Shown here: positions 10,272 through 20,400 of the stretch, piece by piece | Position numbering within the stretch: the first letter of the stretch is position 1 | Layout: every line of letters starts with the position of its first letter | Origin: Pseudopyrenochaeta lycopersici | Taxonomy: Eukaryota > Ascomycota > Dothideomycetes > Pleosporales > Pseudopyrenochaetaceae | Assembly (NCBI GenBank): GCA_003313425.1 | Contig: NHZP01000005.1 | Location: 434,001-498,000 of the forward strand | Direction of reading: 5' to 3' | Length of the DNA stretch: 64,000 nucleotides | Translations under genes and position numbers: made by a program | The notes under the pieces: model-generated | The model's input: only the letters and a program-made list of their open reading frames with translations | Told to the model about the DNA's origin: nothing | The model's database searches: none

Positions 10272-12918
10272 ATGAGACGCAGTCCAAGCCCGCCGCAAGA
10301 AGCAGAGCACATACGCCACCAGCAATTGACGCCAGAGTCGCCGCGACCGCAGAACGTCCCTTCGCCTGCCAACATTCCCATCCTGGTTGAGCAGATGGAC
10401 CTCAACTTCAATGGGCCTTCATATAGCAACGACACTCCCGCCCCGGCCTCGCAGTACCCAGCGCAGTCGCAGACACCCAGCACATTCACCTCAACGCCCT
10501 ACTACGCCGACCAGCCGCCCGCCTCCATCTATCAGAATGTAGGCTCGCAGGGCGCTGGAGGTGGTGCGTCATCGGGCTTCTCGCTCGCGACCGCCTTGAG
10601 CGGCCTGGGTACACAGGCGCAAGATGCCTCTGCACTGCAGAACTTCACTCCGCAGCAACACTCGCGCGCTGCTTCTGCCAGTGACGCGCCCCAGCCATCT
10701 GGTCAAGACATTCACTCTGCGCACCCATTCTCCCATGACAGTGCGTATGCTGCCCAGCCCGCGCCTGCCCAGTCTGCCCAAGGCGCTCACTATCAGACTG
10801 AAGCGCATGCTGGCACCAGTGTTGACGTACAAGCCTTGTTGGACTCTTTGACGCCTGCTGCGAACAATGCCCCTGCCGGCCAATATGCTGCCTCTCAAAT
10901 GTCTGCCCAGTCTGTGCAGTCGCAATTCAATGCCTCATCGCTTCCCGCTGCGACGACCAATCTGCCTCCTCGACCTCCCGCGCAAGACAAGCCCGTTACA
11001 CACCCCAATTATAGTCCCAACGATGACATCAGGTCCTTTCATCCTCACAGCCAGAGGGCGCCCAATACTCAGCAGCGCGGTAATGGTCAGTTGCAGCCCC
11101 TGAATCTGCCACGACAGGATTATCCGGCTGTTCCGCGTTCTGGCGCTCAGAGCCCAACGACGCCAGGGCAGGCTTCACGGCAGCCAGCTCAGCGCAGCGT
11201 GACACCTGATGATGAGGATATCCGATGGCCACCAGAAATCAACAGAAAATATGAAGAATTCATTGAGCAGGAGAGAAAGTTTGTGACTGAAGGGCAATGG
11301 GACCAATTCCCAATGGGGTCTCGCCTCTTCATTGGTGAGCTGGAGTTTGTCGTCAAATTAAAAACACGCATCTAACACGCACCAGGTAATCTGCCTACCG
11401 AAAAAGTAACCAAGCGAGACATCTTCCACCGATTCCACCGCCACGGACAGCTCGCGCAGATATCCATAAAGCAAGCGTATGGCTTTGTTCAATTCCTGGA
11501 CACTGCATCATGTCGGAGGGCACTTGATGCAGAACAGGGGCAGGCAGTTCGTGGTAGAAAGATGCGTGAGTGAAGCCGTTCATTCTGACAAAGTCTACGA
11601 TGAAGAGACTAACAATCGTAGACCTCGAGATCTCCAAGCCTCAACGCAATACCAAGCCCAAACAGGATGCACAGAACAATGGCGCACGACGACGGTCACG
11701 ATCGCCTGATTATACCAGAGGAGGCACAGGGCCGCCACCCAGGGATGGCCGATATGGTGCAAATCCAAACTCAATGTCACCGCGGGATAGGGATCGAAGG
11801 TTCCGAGACCGAGACGATTACCGGCCCATGCGATCTCCATCCCCGCGTGGCGGTCCTCGAGGCATGAGGTCCAGAGACAGAAGCCGCGACCGGTTTGATA
11901 CGCGGTATCGCAGCAGATCGCGGACGCCTCCCCGCAGACACCGAAGTCCATCCCCTCGGCGCGGCTACACAGAGGATGGCTTAGATCTGCCTCGAAGGCC
12001 ACCACACGAAGTCCCTGATATTCAGATATTGGTGCTCAACGAAACTCTACCTCGGTATGTTGGCGTCCCAATCAGTTCGCGGGAAAGCGACTGCTTTGCA
12101 TTGTGTGGAAATAAAACTGACACATTTACAGTGACTTCATTCGCTATGTTGAAGATGCGTTTCGCTCACAGAATCTCCGCAGCAACGTCCTCATCTTAAG
12201 TGGTCGGTTCCCTGAGCCGGCTGTCGTTCGGAGGCAGATCCTGGAAGGCGTCTTGGCCATTGTGAGACTCGATACAACGGGCCTGTCCAAAGGCAAGGTC
12301 AGCGTCCAGATATTTGACCGACGTGGGGGTGCTAATAACGTCCAATTCAATGGTATGTAATGCAGCTCACGACGTGCCACCCTACTGACTTTTGTAGAAT
12401 ACGCTGACCTTGATCCAACCACTGCTGGCTTACTTGTCAACAATGCTAAACAGACTCAGTCTCAACCAGTACAACCGCCAGCGCCGTCTTACGGCTTCCC
12501 TAGCCCAAATTTGCCGCAGTTCACCCAGCCAACCACGACTGCCTTCCCTCCCGCACCGACCAGCCAGGCCAATGTCTCCAGCCTTATCGGGTCTCTCGAC
12601 CCTGCAAGCCTTTCTCAATTGCTCAGTGCAATGTCCGGGAACAATATCCCCCAGAATTCTCAACCTGCGCCGAACCCGGGCTTCAACGCCGACCTCGCAC
12701 GTCTTCTTGCCCAAGTGCCCAGTCCTGCCCAAACTCCTGGCTTCAGTGGTGCACCCCAGCCACCATTGGCCAATTTGAGCACGCAGTTTCCTGGACTGGC
12801 TTCATTCTTTGCTAACCCGGCACAACCAGCGGCTCCGCCTGTCCAGACACCTACACAGACTGGTGCTGCCCCCGACATGAATGAGATCATGGCCCAGCTC
12901 GCTCAATATCAGCGTTGA
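10272..12918 (+). CDS. RRM/RS-domain RNA-binding protein, Nab3-like, with anticodon-binding-like C-terminal domain
   Basis: 805-residue nuclear RNA-binding protein. Five exons: 10272-11334, 11386-11565, 11622-12054, 12132-12352 and 12398-12918. All junctions have GT-AG ends and preserve frame. Residues ~1-320 are Gln/Pro/Ala-rich low complexity. An RRM follows (RNP2-like SRLFIGNLP; RNP1-like YGFVQFLD), closest to Nab3 in the spacing TEKVTKRDIFHRFHRHGQLA. Next is an arginine/serine stretch with RS, RD and SPSPR repeats. Then comes a folded segment (IQILVLNETLPRDFIRYVED, LRSNVLILSG, KVSVQIFDRR) resembling the class-II aminoacyl-tRNA anticodon-binding fold seen in NCOA5. The tail is Pro/Gln-rich. 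In yeast, Nab3 works with Nrd1 in noncoding-RNA transcription termination; the role here is inferred from family. Confidence 0.85.
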
Positions 12919-14001
12919 ACGATGTTGGCCTGCATTACTTCAAACTCTACGAATGATGGTTTCGAAGATAAATCTGATGAAGGTTTTTACAACGTACTTG
13001 TTGATCCATCTCCCATATACTACAACGCTCTCATCACGAAATGGCTCTACATGCCGGCCATCCCGGCCCCATATCCACCGCTACCAATGGAACGATCCTT
13101 TATGTTTGACAGCCTAATCTTATACATCCCACTCCTAATCCACTTGGCCCCTAGCTCCTGCTTTCTAATCTAGCACTGAGTTGCAGAATCCCAGAATACT
13201 CCGGACCCATCTGATCCTTTCCACCCATCATGCTGCAGACACTCGGGTTCCAGCTGTGATATCAGGGCATTGTCCATATTTTCCAAGGACGTAATGCACC
13301 ATAGTGCATCCGGTTTCAACACAATGGTCATCCCGCCCCCCCAACAGCTGTCCACCTTGCACCCGCCTCCGTTCTCGATTTTTTTGGGCATGTTTGCCAA
13401 AGCGATGGAAGTTTATATCTTGTAGCGTTTCACTAGCGTTTATCTCTGTACCTCTAACGGGTACTCCTGTATATTGCCTATGTGGTTCTTTTCTTGGATC
13501 ATGCGATTTTGGCGAGGTGTTATCAGATGGGTCTTGCATGTGCTTGGCGTTTATTGTTTTCCCACCTCGACAGCGATTGACAAGGGACTTTGTACTTTGA
13601 CAATCCCTTCAATATTATGTAACTACTATGAGACGGAGGGGGCGGGAAGCAGGTGGCTACAGCCAGATGGGTGCCAAATAAGAACATTTTACATAGACCT
13701 TCGAGATGCTAGCAGCCATTAGTGTGCAAATCCCGTGTCCAATGCAAATCGTCAGAAGCAGTATAGAGTAAAGCTTGAAGGGTCCTGAACGCGCCAAGAT
13801 CCAGGGTCTACCGAGGACAGTCTAGCGCATACGCGAAGGGGGATGACATCGTGTTCAGATCTGCCGCGGAATCGGCCCTTTTTTTTGCATCTCGAATCAA
13901 AACGTCACTTTCATCTGCAGGCGGTGTCAATGTCCAACTTTTGTCGTCACTCCTTTCCACGCCTCCACGAACGATATACTTGTTGCAAAAAATAACATAC
14001 A
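12919..14001. other. Intergenic, about 1.1 kb, no gene seen
   Basis: Holds the 3' flank of the RRM gene and the promoter of the LETM1-like gene. Short open frames on both strands lack conserved sequence or splice partners. A poly-T tract lies near 13880. Confidence 0.55.
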
Positions 14002-15291
14002 ATGAAGCCACGGCCTGGCTTTGCGACTTTGGCCGGCCTTGCTCGCCCGAATTTTGCGGCTTCGAATTTACCGTCTCATCGCAGTGTGCATATTGGGCGC
14101 ATTGTCGCGCCTGCTCTTCAATGCAAGCATTGGCGTGAAAATCCGCGGAACTCGGCGCGGAATAATGGGGGTGTGAAGAATTGGAGTGGCCAGAAGAAGG
14201 GTTATGCGTCGGCATCGACGGCGTCGGCCAGGAAGACGGAGTATGGCAGCGCAGTGGCTCCGCCGCCGTCTGGAAAAGCTGCAAAGACGAATGTGCCAGC
14301 CAAGTCAGCTAAAGCGACTGTACCAGCAAAATCCTCGACATCCCCACATGCGACAGCTCCCAAGAGCGTGCCCGCCAAGCGCCCCTCTGCAACCACAACG
14401 ACCGTCCCGACACTCAAAGCAAAGGAGAATTTGAACCCTCCACATTTCACATACGCACCTGATCTCGCAGTGCCTGCGCGAAAAGCAGATCAGAACATTG
14501 CATCGTACCTCTTCAAAGCAGGACGCGCATACCTGACCTTTTACAAGACGGGCATATCGCATGTGCGGCAAACGTCTAAGCTCGCAAAGACGCTGCGCGA
14601 GAAGGCTGCCAAAAGCCCAAAAAGAGATATCACCGAAGCGCTCACAAGGGCGGAATGGCAGATTGTCCTCCGCAGTAAAAAGGATGTCAGGAGGTTACCT
14701 GCATTTGGTGCTCTTGTTCTTTTGCTGGGTGAATGGCTCCCGCTCGTAGTGCTCTACCTCACCCCCGTTATCCCAGAGGCTTGCCGCATCCCGCAGCAGG
14801 TCCAGCGCGAATTGAGCAAGCGGGAGCAGACTCGCCAGCAGCGGCTGCGGAGGGTAAGCTTGGATGCTATGCGTCTCATGTCGAAAGACCGCCGAGTCGC
14901 TAGCGCTGCACCGCCCGTCATTCCTCCCGCTGGCTCTGCGGCAGACGCGAAAGCCATGTCCATGGACGAATCCACTGCTGTTAAATCAACAGCCCAGAAC
15001 ATGACGCTCTTCGAACTCTTACTCGCCTCCGCGCGGTATAGCTGCCACTCCCGCATCTTCGACCTGCTCCACATCACGCCGCCAAAGTTCCTGCTCAAGC
15101 GCAATGTCGGCCAAAAACTGGATTATCTGCGCAAGGACGACGCTTTGATCGTCAGGGACGGCAGCTGGGCTGCATTGAACAAGGAAGAAGTGGAACGCGC
15201 GTGTGTCGAGAGGGGTATTGATGTTCTAGGTAAGAGGGAGGATGAGTTGCGGAAAGCCCTGGTTGTGCATTGGAGAGAAGGGAAGTTGTAA
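14002..15291 (+). CDS. LETM1-domain mitochondrial inner-membrane protein
   Basis: Single-exon, 429-residue protein. Residues 1-50 are basic and Ala-rich with no acidic residues until the mid-30s, consistent with a mitochondrial presequence. Residues ~80-145 are a low-complexity Ala/Lys/Pro/Thr linker. From ~165 the LETM1 pattern appears: YLTFYKTGISHVRQT, RAEWQIVLRSKKDVRRLPAF, and one membrane helix at ~236-256 (GALVLLLGEWLPLVVLYLTP). The C-terminal ribosome-binding-like region ends with LRKDDALIVRDG, LNKEEVERACVERGI and EDELRKALVVHW. Classical LETM1/Mdm38 supports K+/H+ exchange and ribosome attachment. This is a divergent paralogue without EF hands, so the exact role is open. Confidence 0.82.
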   Translation: MKPRPGFATLAGLARPNFAASNLPSHRSVHIGRIVAPALQCKHWRENPRNSARNNGGVKNWSGQKKGYASASTASARKTEYGSAVAPPPSGKAAKTNVPAKSAKATVPAKSSTSPHATAPKSVPAKRPSATTTTVPTLKAKENLNPPHFTYAPDLAVPARKADQNIASYLFKAGRAYLTFYKTGISHVRQTSKLAKTLREKAAKSPKRDITEALTRAEWQIVLRSKKDVRRLPAFGALVLLLGEWLPLVVLYLTPVIPEACRIPQQVQRELSKREQTRQQRLRRVSLDAMRLMSKDRRVASAAPPVIPPAGSAADAKAMSMDESTAVKSTAQNMTLFELLLASARYSCHSRIFDLLHITPPKFLLKRNVGQKLDYLRKDDALIVRDGSWAALNKEEVERACVERGIDVLGKREDELRKALVVHWREGKL

Positions 15292-15715
15292 TGTTGAATC
15301 CCTGAGCTGGCGTTTATGAAGATGTGTGTATGATCGCTGAAGATATAGACGAGGCAAGAGCTGTGTATATGCATATTATAGATTAGATGGGGAGGGATGG
15401 GGAATGGAATAACGATACCCGTGGTGTGTGGAATGATAGATGTAAGTTCCTTCAGTGTGGTTGGGCTTTTGTATGATATGCTCTTATGTTTACGCTATCA
15501 AATCGGAGTGGCATATGAAGTGTGTAAGGATGGACTTTCTGTATGATTGTTCTACCAGATTCTGACATTCTATGTTCTTCTAGTTCAAGAAATAGACAGA
15601 TTTAGTTTGAAAGATTTGGCATCGACCCTGCAAGCGCGGTGACGAGAATGCAGCACCAATGCACTGTCATTGAACTAGAAACCTACAAGTTCATAAAAGT
15701 CCCTTATACACAGCA
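15292..15715. other. Intergenic between convergent genes, no gene seen
   Basis: 3' flanks of the LETM1-like and SET-domain genes. AT-rich, no conserved open frame. Confidence 0.55.
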
Positions 15716-17299
15716 CTATCTCGACCACGCTGACTCCCTCTTACATCTAGCACACAAACACGGCCCCTCAAACCACGGCCACAACTTCTCACCCCGCTCC
15801 TCTACCGGAACATCCTCTACGTCCAGATAACTGCTAAACAGCTCTTCCCCCTTCGCAATCCGCCTCTTCGCAAAGAACCGTACAGTAGTACTCCCACCAT
15901 CCCTCCGCCACTCCACATTCGGCGCACAGCTATGATTAAACAACGGCAAGAACGGCGTAATCTCATCGACAAAGCCTCGCGCCTGGTCCGCAGCGCCGGC
16001 TTTGTTGTTGGCAATCCGCGTCCACAGCGTGTGCAGAACCATTGTGTCGAAGTGCGGGTTCGCGAAGATATCCACGCCGAGTTGCTGCAGTATGCGCAGC
16101 GGCGCTGCGATCGATTCGCCGAACGTGAAGACGCCGAGGTGGCGGCTGTTTGCCAGGGGCTGGAGCCGTGCGATCAGCGGGTGCGCGAGTGGACTTGTGT
16201 GTACGCCAGCTTGCACGCACGTGGCTAGGAATCGCAGCATGAGGACTGCCCGGAGGGGAGAAGCATTGTGTGTTATTCCCCGTGCTGGCTCGAGGAGCCA
16301 GCGGAAATCCTGCCCGCAAACTGCTTTGTGGTGTGTCGCCTGAGCGAGGTCGTGGCATGCGGTTGAGCAATACACTGCGGAGCAGCACGATGCATGTAGA
16401 GGCGATGAGGGCACAGTGTTGTAGCAATTGTCGCAGCAGTCGCTGCTGGGGCTGCTGCAGATCCCCGTTGCAGTTCGGTCGATGAGTAAACACTCTCCGG
16501 TTTGAATATCGCGCGCCGCGAACATGCCCAGCATGTCGTTTCTAGATGCGAGAGTACTGCGGCCTATGAAGCATGCGTGCGGTTGTTCATTCTCTTTCAG
16601 CTCTTTATTCACGCGGTTCACGACGTCTATACTCCTGGTAAGCTGGTTCTCCTGTAGCCATGGATAGTGAACGGTAACAACGCCTCCATCTCTGATCCTG
16701 TCCTTCTGCTCTTGCAGCGTGCCTCCCAAAGGGATAGCAGCCTCAGTTTTGCGCTTCAAAAGCTGGCGCAGCCCCTCAGCTTTGTCACTGGCATGTTTGC
16801 TCTCCAGGTCTCGAGTCTTTCTGGCTACGTCTTCCCAGAACTCTGCTGCCTCCCAGTGGCAATGGCAATCATACAACGCCTGGCCTAAGATTTCACACGC
16901 TCTTGATCTCGCCCCTCTTTCCTGTCCGTCGTCTACCTCGTCTAGACTCCTCGGCACACGGTCTTGCAGAAGTCTGGCTTTGTACGCATCTCCCGCTGCG
17001 AGCTCTGGGTAGTTGAGTGCTAAAAAGTAGCCAGCACGCTCAGTGAAAAGATTTGGGTTGTATGGCTGTTCTCGAAGACGTTCGGTGCTGTCATTCACGT
17101 CTTGCAAGAGACTTTCAACAGCACCGGGATCAGGTGGGGGGGATTGAGCGTCATGAGTGCGGTACAGCGAGGGTATCCAGGGTCGTGGCATTCCGATGTT
17201 TTGGACCACATCATATCGCGATGTCTGGAGGTGATAGGCGCTAGTATGGTATGCGCCATTTCGTTGCAGGTCAAATAATGTGACGATGTGTGACGTCAT
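15716..17299 (-). CDS. SET/MYND-type (SMYD-like) protein lysine methyltransferase
   Basis: 527-residue single-exon protein. The N-terminal ~200 residues are helical and TPR-like (LFTERAGYFLALNYPELAAG, ACEILGQALYDCHCHWEAAE). The SET domain starts near residue 245 (CFIGRSTLASRNDMLGMFAA, GECLLID). It is interrupted by a MYND-like cysteine cluster (residues ~288-330: CCDNCY, CCSAVYCSTACHDLA, HHKAVC). It resumes with the diagnostic NHSCAPNVEW and GEELFSSYLDV motifs and ends in a CLCARC post-SET zinc site. Substrate (histone or non-histone) cannot be read from sequence. The frame opens with a GTG; the first ATG is at 17299, and a second in-frame ATG at 17191 is also possible. Confidence 0.86.
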   Translation of the reverse strand: MTSHIVTLFDLQRNGAYHTSAYHLQTSRYDVVQNIGMPRPWIPSLYRTHDAQSPPPDPGAVESLLQDVNDSTERLREQPYNPNLFTERAGYFLALNYPELAAGDAYKARLLQDRVPRSLDEVDDGQERGARSRACEILGQALYDCHCHWEAAEFWEDVARKTRDLESKHASDKAEGLRQLLKRKTEAAIPLGGTLQEQKDRIRDGGVVTVHYPWLQENQLTRSIDVVNRVNKELKENEQPHACFIGRSTLASRNDMLGMFAARDIQTGECLLIDRTATGICSSPSSDCCDNCYNTVPSSPLHASCCSAVYCSTACHDLAQATHHKAVCGQDFRWLLEPARGITHNASPLRAVLMLRFLATCVQAGVHTSPLAHPLIARLQPLANSRHLGVFTFGESIAAPLRILQQLGVDIFANPHFDTMVLHTLWTRIANNKAGAADQARGFVDEITPFLPLFNHSCAPNVEWRRDGGSTTVRFFAKRRIAKGEELFSSYLDVEDVPVEERGEKLWPWFEGPCLCARCKRESAWSR

Positions 17300-17836
17300 C
17301 ACTTGCGTCCACTGCGGTCTTTGATATATTTCGTGGTTGACTTAACAATTTAGAGGATCGCATGAATCGTCGGAATTCTCTATTCAGTTGACATTGTAGT
17401 AACCCAGGCTATGACGCTGCGACATAAGTGGTGCTATCTTGACCTCAATATCCTAGCAACTCGACTAATACACATAACAGTACATAGGATTGATATAAAG
17501 AGTAATGAAAAGTTTCAAAAAAAATTACTTCCTAGTTACAGCACTACTGGTATTTCAAGGGCCTGTGTCTAGGTCCTTTCGAACGGCCTTGAGCTCATTC
17601 ATTGTCCTCTTCACGCCGCCACCCATCCGATTGAATGCTGGCGTAAAGCCTCGTTGAAAATACACCGTCTTCTATAGAAGAAAATCTCGGATTTTCAGTG
17701 CGCGGAGACGAAGCTTGTCTATGATCGTAGAAGTATGCTTTCGTACTCCAAATCGTGGTTGAAAGCCTTCAAGGATACTCATGGTGGTTTCTCAGTGACG
17801 TTCCTCAGCCATATAGCTGATGCTTCTACTGTTTAT
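17300..17836. other. Intergenic, about 540 bp, no gene seen
   Basis: Promoter side of the SET gene and 3' flank of the next membrane protein gene. Nothing else recognised. Confidence 0.5.
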
Positions 17837-18436
17837 CTAGGCGTAAGACTCCATCGGAACTTTCTTGGAAGCCCGCCAGTTCCGAATGGCCATGCTTGCA
17901 GTAAGAAAGTATGTCGCACTACACTCATCCTTTAGCTTGCGCTCCGTCAAATTCAGCAATACTGAAGAACTTACCATAGTAGAAAGCTAACGGTAGCAGC
18001 CACACCAATCGTCGCACATGATTTCCCACTACACCGGCCCCCACCCATGCAGCTGATGATAAATGCCGTAAACCATAGTAGACAATCCAGTGTATCCAGA
18101 ATTGCGAAAGCTTTCAGACTAGCAAATTTGCGGAAACGCTCCGTGTGTTTGGTTAAGTACTGGTACAAAAGAAAGAGCCCAGATTTAATCGACTACAGAA
18201 ATTTAGAACATGTAGAGAGCGAAGCAAGGTAATGCGAGTCAAAATTATTTTAGCATGCTGGTGAAACTTACGTAGACCAATATCAGTGTTGTACTCTGAC
18301 TCCGTGGCATAGAACTATCAGCGAGAAGTGCACAGCCGACGATGAAAGCCACAAGCACGAGAATGGCTTGGGCGATATGGATTGTTCTCCTGAACTGATC
18401 CACGCGAAAGAAGTATGAATCGATAAAAGCAACCAT
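17837..18436 (-). CDS. Small four-helix membrane protein, MARVEL-like
   Basis: 154 residues from three exons: 18436-18272, 18192-17975 and 17918-17837. Introns have donors GTAAGT and acceptors CTGTAG and GTGTAG. Four hydrophobic segments are visible: IHIAQAILVLVAFIVGCALL, SGLFLLYQYL, ILDTLDCLLWFTAFIISC and ATVSFLLCATYFLTASMA. A Cys-containing loop (GGGRCSGKSC) lies between helices 3 and 4, and the cytosolic tail is short and basic. This layout, including the loop cysteines and the helix-3 LDxxxWF motif, is that of fungal MARVEL-domain proteins. Assignment rests on topology and local motifs, not on a strong signature. An alternative acceptor 27 nt downstream keeps the same frame. Confidence 0.65.
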
Positions 18437-19214
18437 TTCCGGTTTTGCAAAGACTGATCAAAGTTTCTAGCCGAATTTGTGTTTCTAAACGTTGGCAAGG
18501 AGCGGTTAAGGTGATGGTTTGAATTGATATCTGGCAGCGACAGTTGTTCGAACAAGCTTCCACAGATTGCATTTATATATCAGATCCATACTTGGCATAT
18601 AGACGCTTATGGAAACTTGCATGCGTATACGTAGGCCTGAAGCTTTGAAAGCTCTGAAACGGTGGTTGTACTACAAGAAAATCGTAGAGATTGCCCCTAC
18701 CCTAGCCGCATCGGGACTAGACTCTCGTCGTATTCGTCTATACGAAGTTACGAGAGGAAGAATAGCGAGGCTGCTCGCAACCTTTGCCTACGCAAGCATA
18801 GCTTGAACCTCAACGTTTCTCTTCTGACGAGTTTTGCGTGCCAGATTACCGTGGTGGCTATGCAGCATACTCTTAGCTTTCCCGAGCGTTGTTATAAACG
18901 TGTAGCATGCCTCGTATCCTCGGTTGCTACAGTGGCAAACTGGCTCCTCTTAATCCATTAGTAGCAATGCTTTGTTGACATTCTGAAAAAGGCTCATTTA
19001 GAAGAGCATTTCACATTGCTGATTTCCCTAATTCTTCCTTTTGATTAAATGTTCATTTGTCTCGGCCACGATTTTGCAGCTCCCGCTTAAGCAGTGGATT
19101 GGTAGATCATGCTAGTTCATGAAAGCGAGGCGCGTCATCTCTATTCTTTCTTTCTACTCCTTGCTTCACTCCAACCTCTCTAATATTGCATGGAAAAATC
19201 TTTGCCTGGTCTAC
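18437..19214. other. Intergenic, about 780 bp, no gene seen
   Basis: Upstream of the MARVEL-like gene and downstream of the ThuA-like gene. Short plus-strand frames (18609-18961) lack family resemblance. Confidence 0.5.
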
Positions 19215-19931
19215 TCAACTACTTGGTTCTATCATACTAAGCGCGTCCTCTCGTTTCGCCGCCCACAATATCCCTCTCAAGATCTGGTCTATGAACCACG
19301 TATCTTTGTACGCCTCATCGAAATGTCCCAAGCCCATGTAGAAGCTTCTCCCGCCCTCAAAATCCTGACACCACGCTAGAGGATGATCGTTTCCCATTTT
19401 TCCGTCCTTGAAAGTCTTCGTGTCTCCTTTCAGAAGCACGTTCAAGTTGGCATTCTTTCGTGGATGCGTGCGGAAGTTATACCATTCATCCAGCCAGCCC
19501 TCCCGACCACTCTGGCCTTGGATGATTAAATGATTTTTATTTTCTTCTTCAACGAGAACAGTACCAGGCTCTGCGGGAGGATGCATGTCGAAGTGCACGC
19601 CAATTAATTTTCCGTACCACTCGTCACCAGGCATTCCAGACGCAGCCCCATGTATAGCTACAACACCACCACCGCCTCTCACGAACTCTTTGAGTGCATC
19701 AAGCTGCGTCTGGTTAAATATCTCGCCGATAGTGTGTAGCAAGACGATAACGGAATACCGGGCAAGTGATGGCGGCGCGAAGATGGAAGCATCTTCGCTG
19801 GCGTCAACCGTAAAGATACCTGTGCTGGTGGACAGTGAGTGCAGAGAGGATATGCCGGCAGGTATAGACGGATGCCGGTAGCCGGAAGTTTTGCTGAACA
19901 CGAGGATATTGAAGGGTTTATTGGTGGCCAT
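19215..19931 (-). CDS. ThuA-like (trehalose-utilisation-type) glutamine-amidotransferase-fold protein
   Basis: 238-residue single-domain protein. Family landmarks in order: NILVFSKTSGYRHPSIPAG near the N-terminus, YSVIVLLHTIGEIFNQTQ, the nucleophile-elbow region FVRGGGGVVAIHGAASG, YGKLIGVHFDMHPPAEPGTV, EWYNFRTHPR, and the C-terminal HPLAWCQDFEGGRSFYMGLG and GHFDEAYKD. ThuA-fold proteins relate to class-I glutamine amidotransferases but mostly lack the catalytic cysteine, as here; many act on sugars or as keto-sugar-processing partners. The frame is open to 20210 but that extension lacks conserved sequence, so the ATG at 19931 is chosen. Confidence 0.88.
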   Translation of the reverse strand: MATNKPFNILVFSKTSGYRHPSIPAGISSLHSLSTSTGIFTVDASEDASIFAPPSLARYSVIVLLHTIGEIFNQTQLDALKEFVRGGGGVVAIHGAASGMPGDEWYGKLIGVHFDMHPPAEPGTVLVEEENKNHLIIQGQSGREGWLDEWYNFRTHPRKNANLNVLLKGDTKTFKDGKMGNDHPLAWCQDFEGGRSFYMGLGHFDEAYKDTWFIDQILRGILWAAKREDALSMIEPSS

Positions 19932-20400
19932 TTGTTTGCTGTGGTTCTGAACAACTGTCCTTGTTGCAAGAATCTGGGGTTGCAAGCGAGGCTCGTAAGG
20001 CTTTAATAGACGCTTGCACTTGTTAAGCGAGAAAGCGCTGTTAGAGATCATTTTAATTGTCAGGGTTGCTGAAAGTAGAAAGTTCAGGCTAAATTTCATC
20101 GCGCCATAACTTTTCAATGCCTCGCGCTGTGGACGACATTTTCTGTCTACATAAAACAAATCACCGTAACACTCCAACCTCGAAGTTTTAAGCAGTTTGG
20201 ATGCTGTCATTGCACGCTGAACTTCTCGCCTTTCTCATAAGCGGCGAGATTGCTATTCAAGCATACAACATTGTACAGCGATCTTACCTCCTGTTCTAGG
20301 TACACTAAAGGTTCTTGCTCAAATGAGCATTTAAATCCATGAGCTTGGCAACTTCGTACTCTTTAATTGAAATCTGATGAGGAGCGTTAATCCGCTACAT

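Noticed and set aside
18609..18961. Overlapping small plus-strand frames
   Set aside because: No domain, no signal peptide, no splice structure.
19932..20210. N-terminal extension of the ThuA-like protein
   Set aside because: Not conserved-looking; the ATG at 19931 begins directly at the domain.
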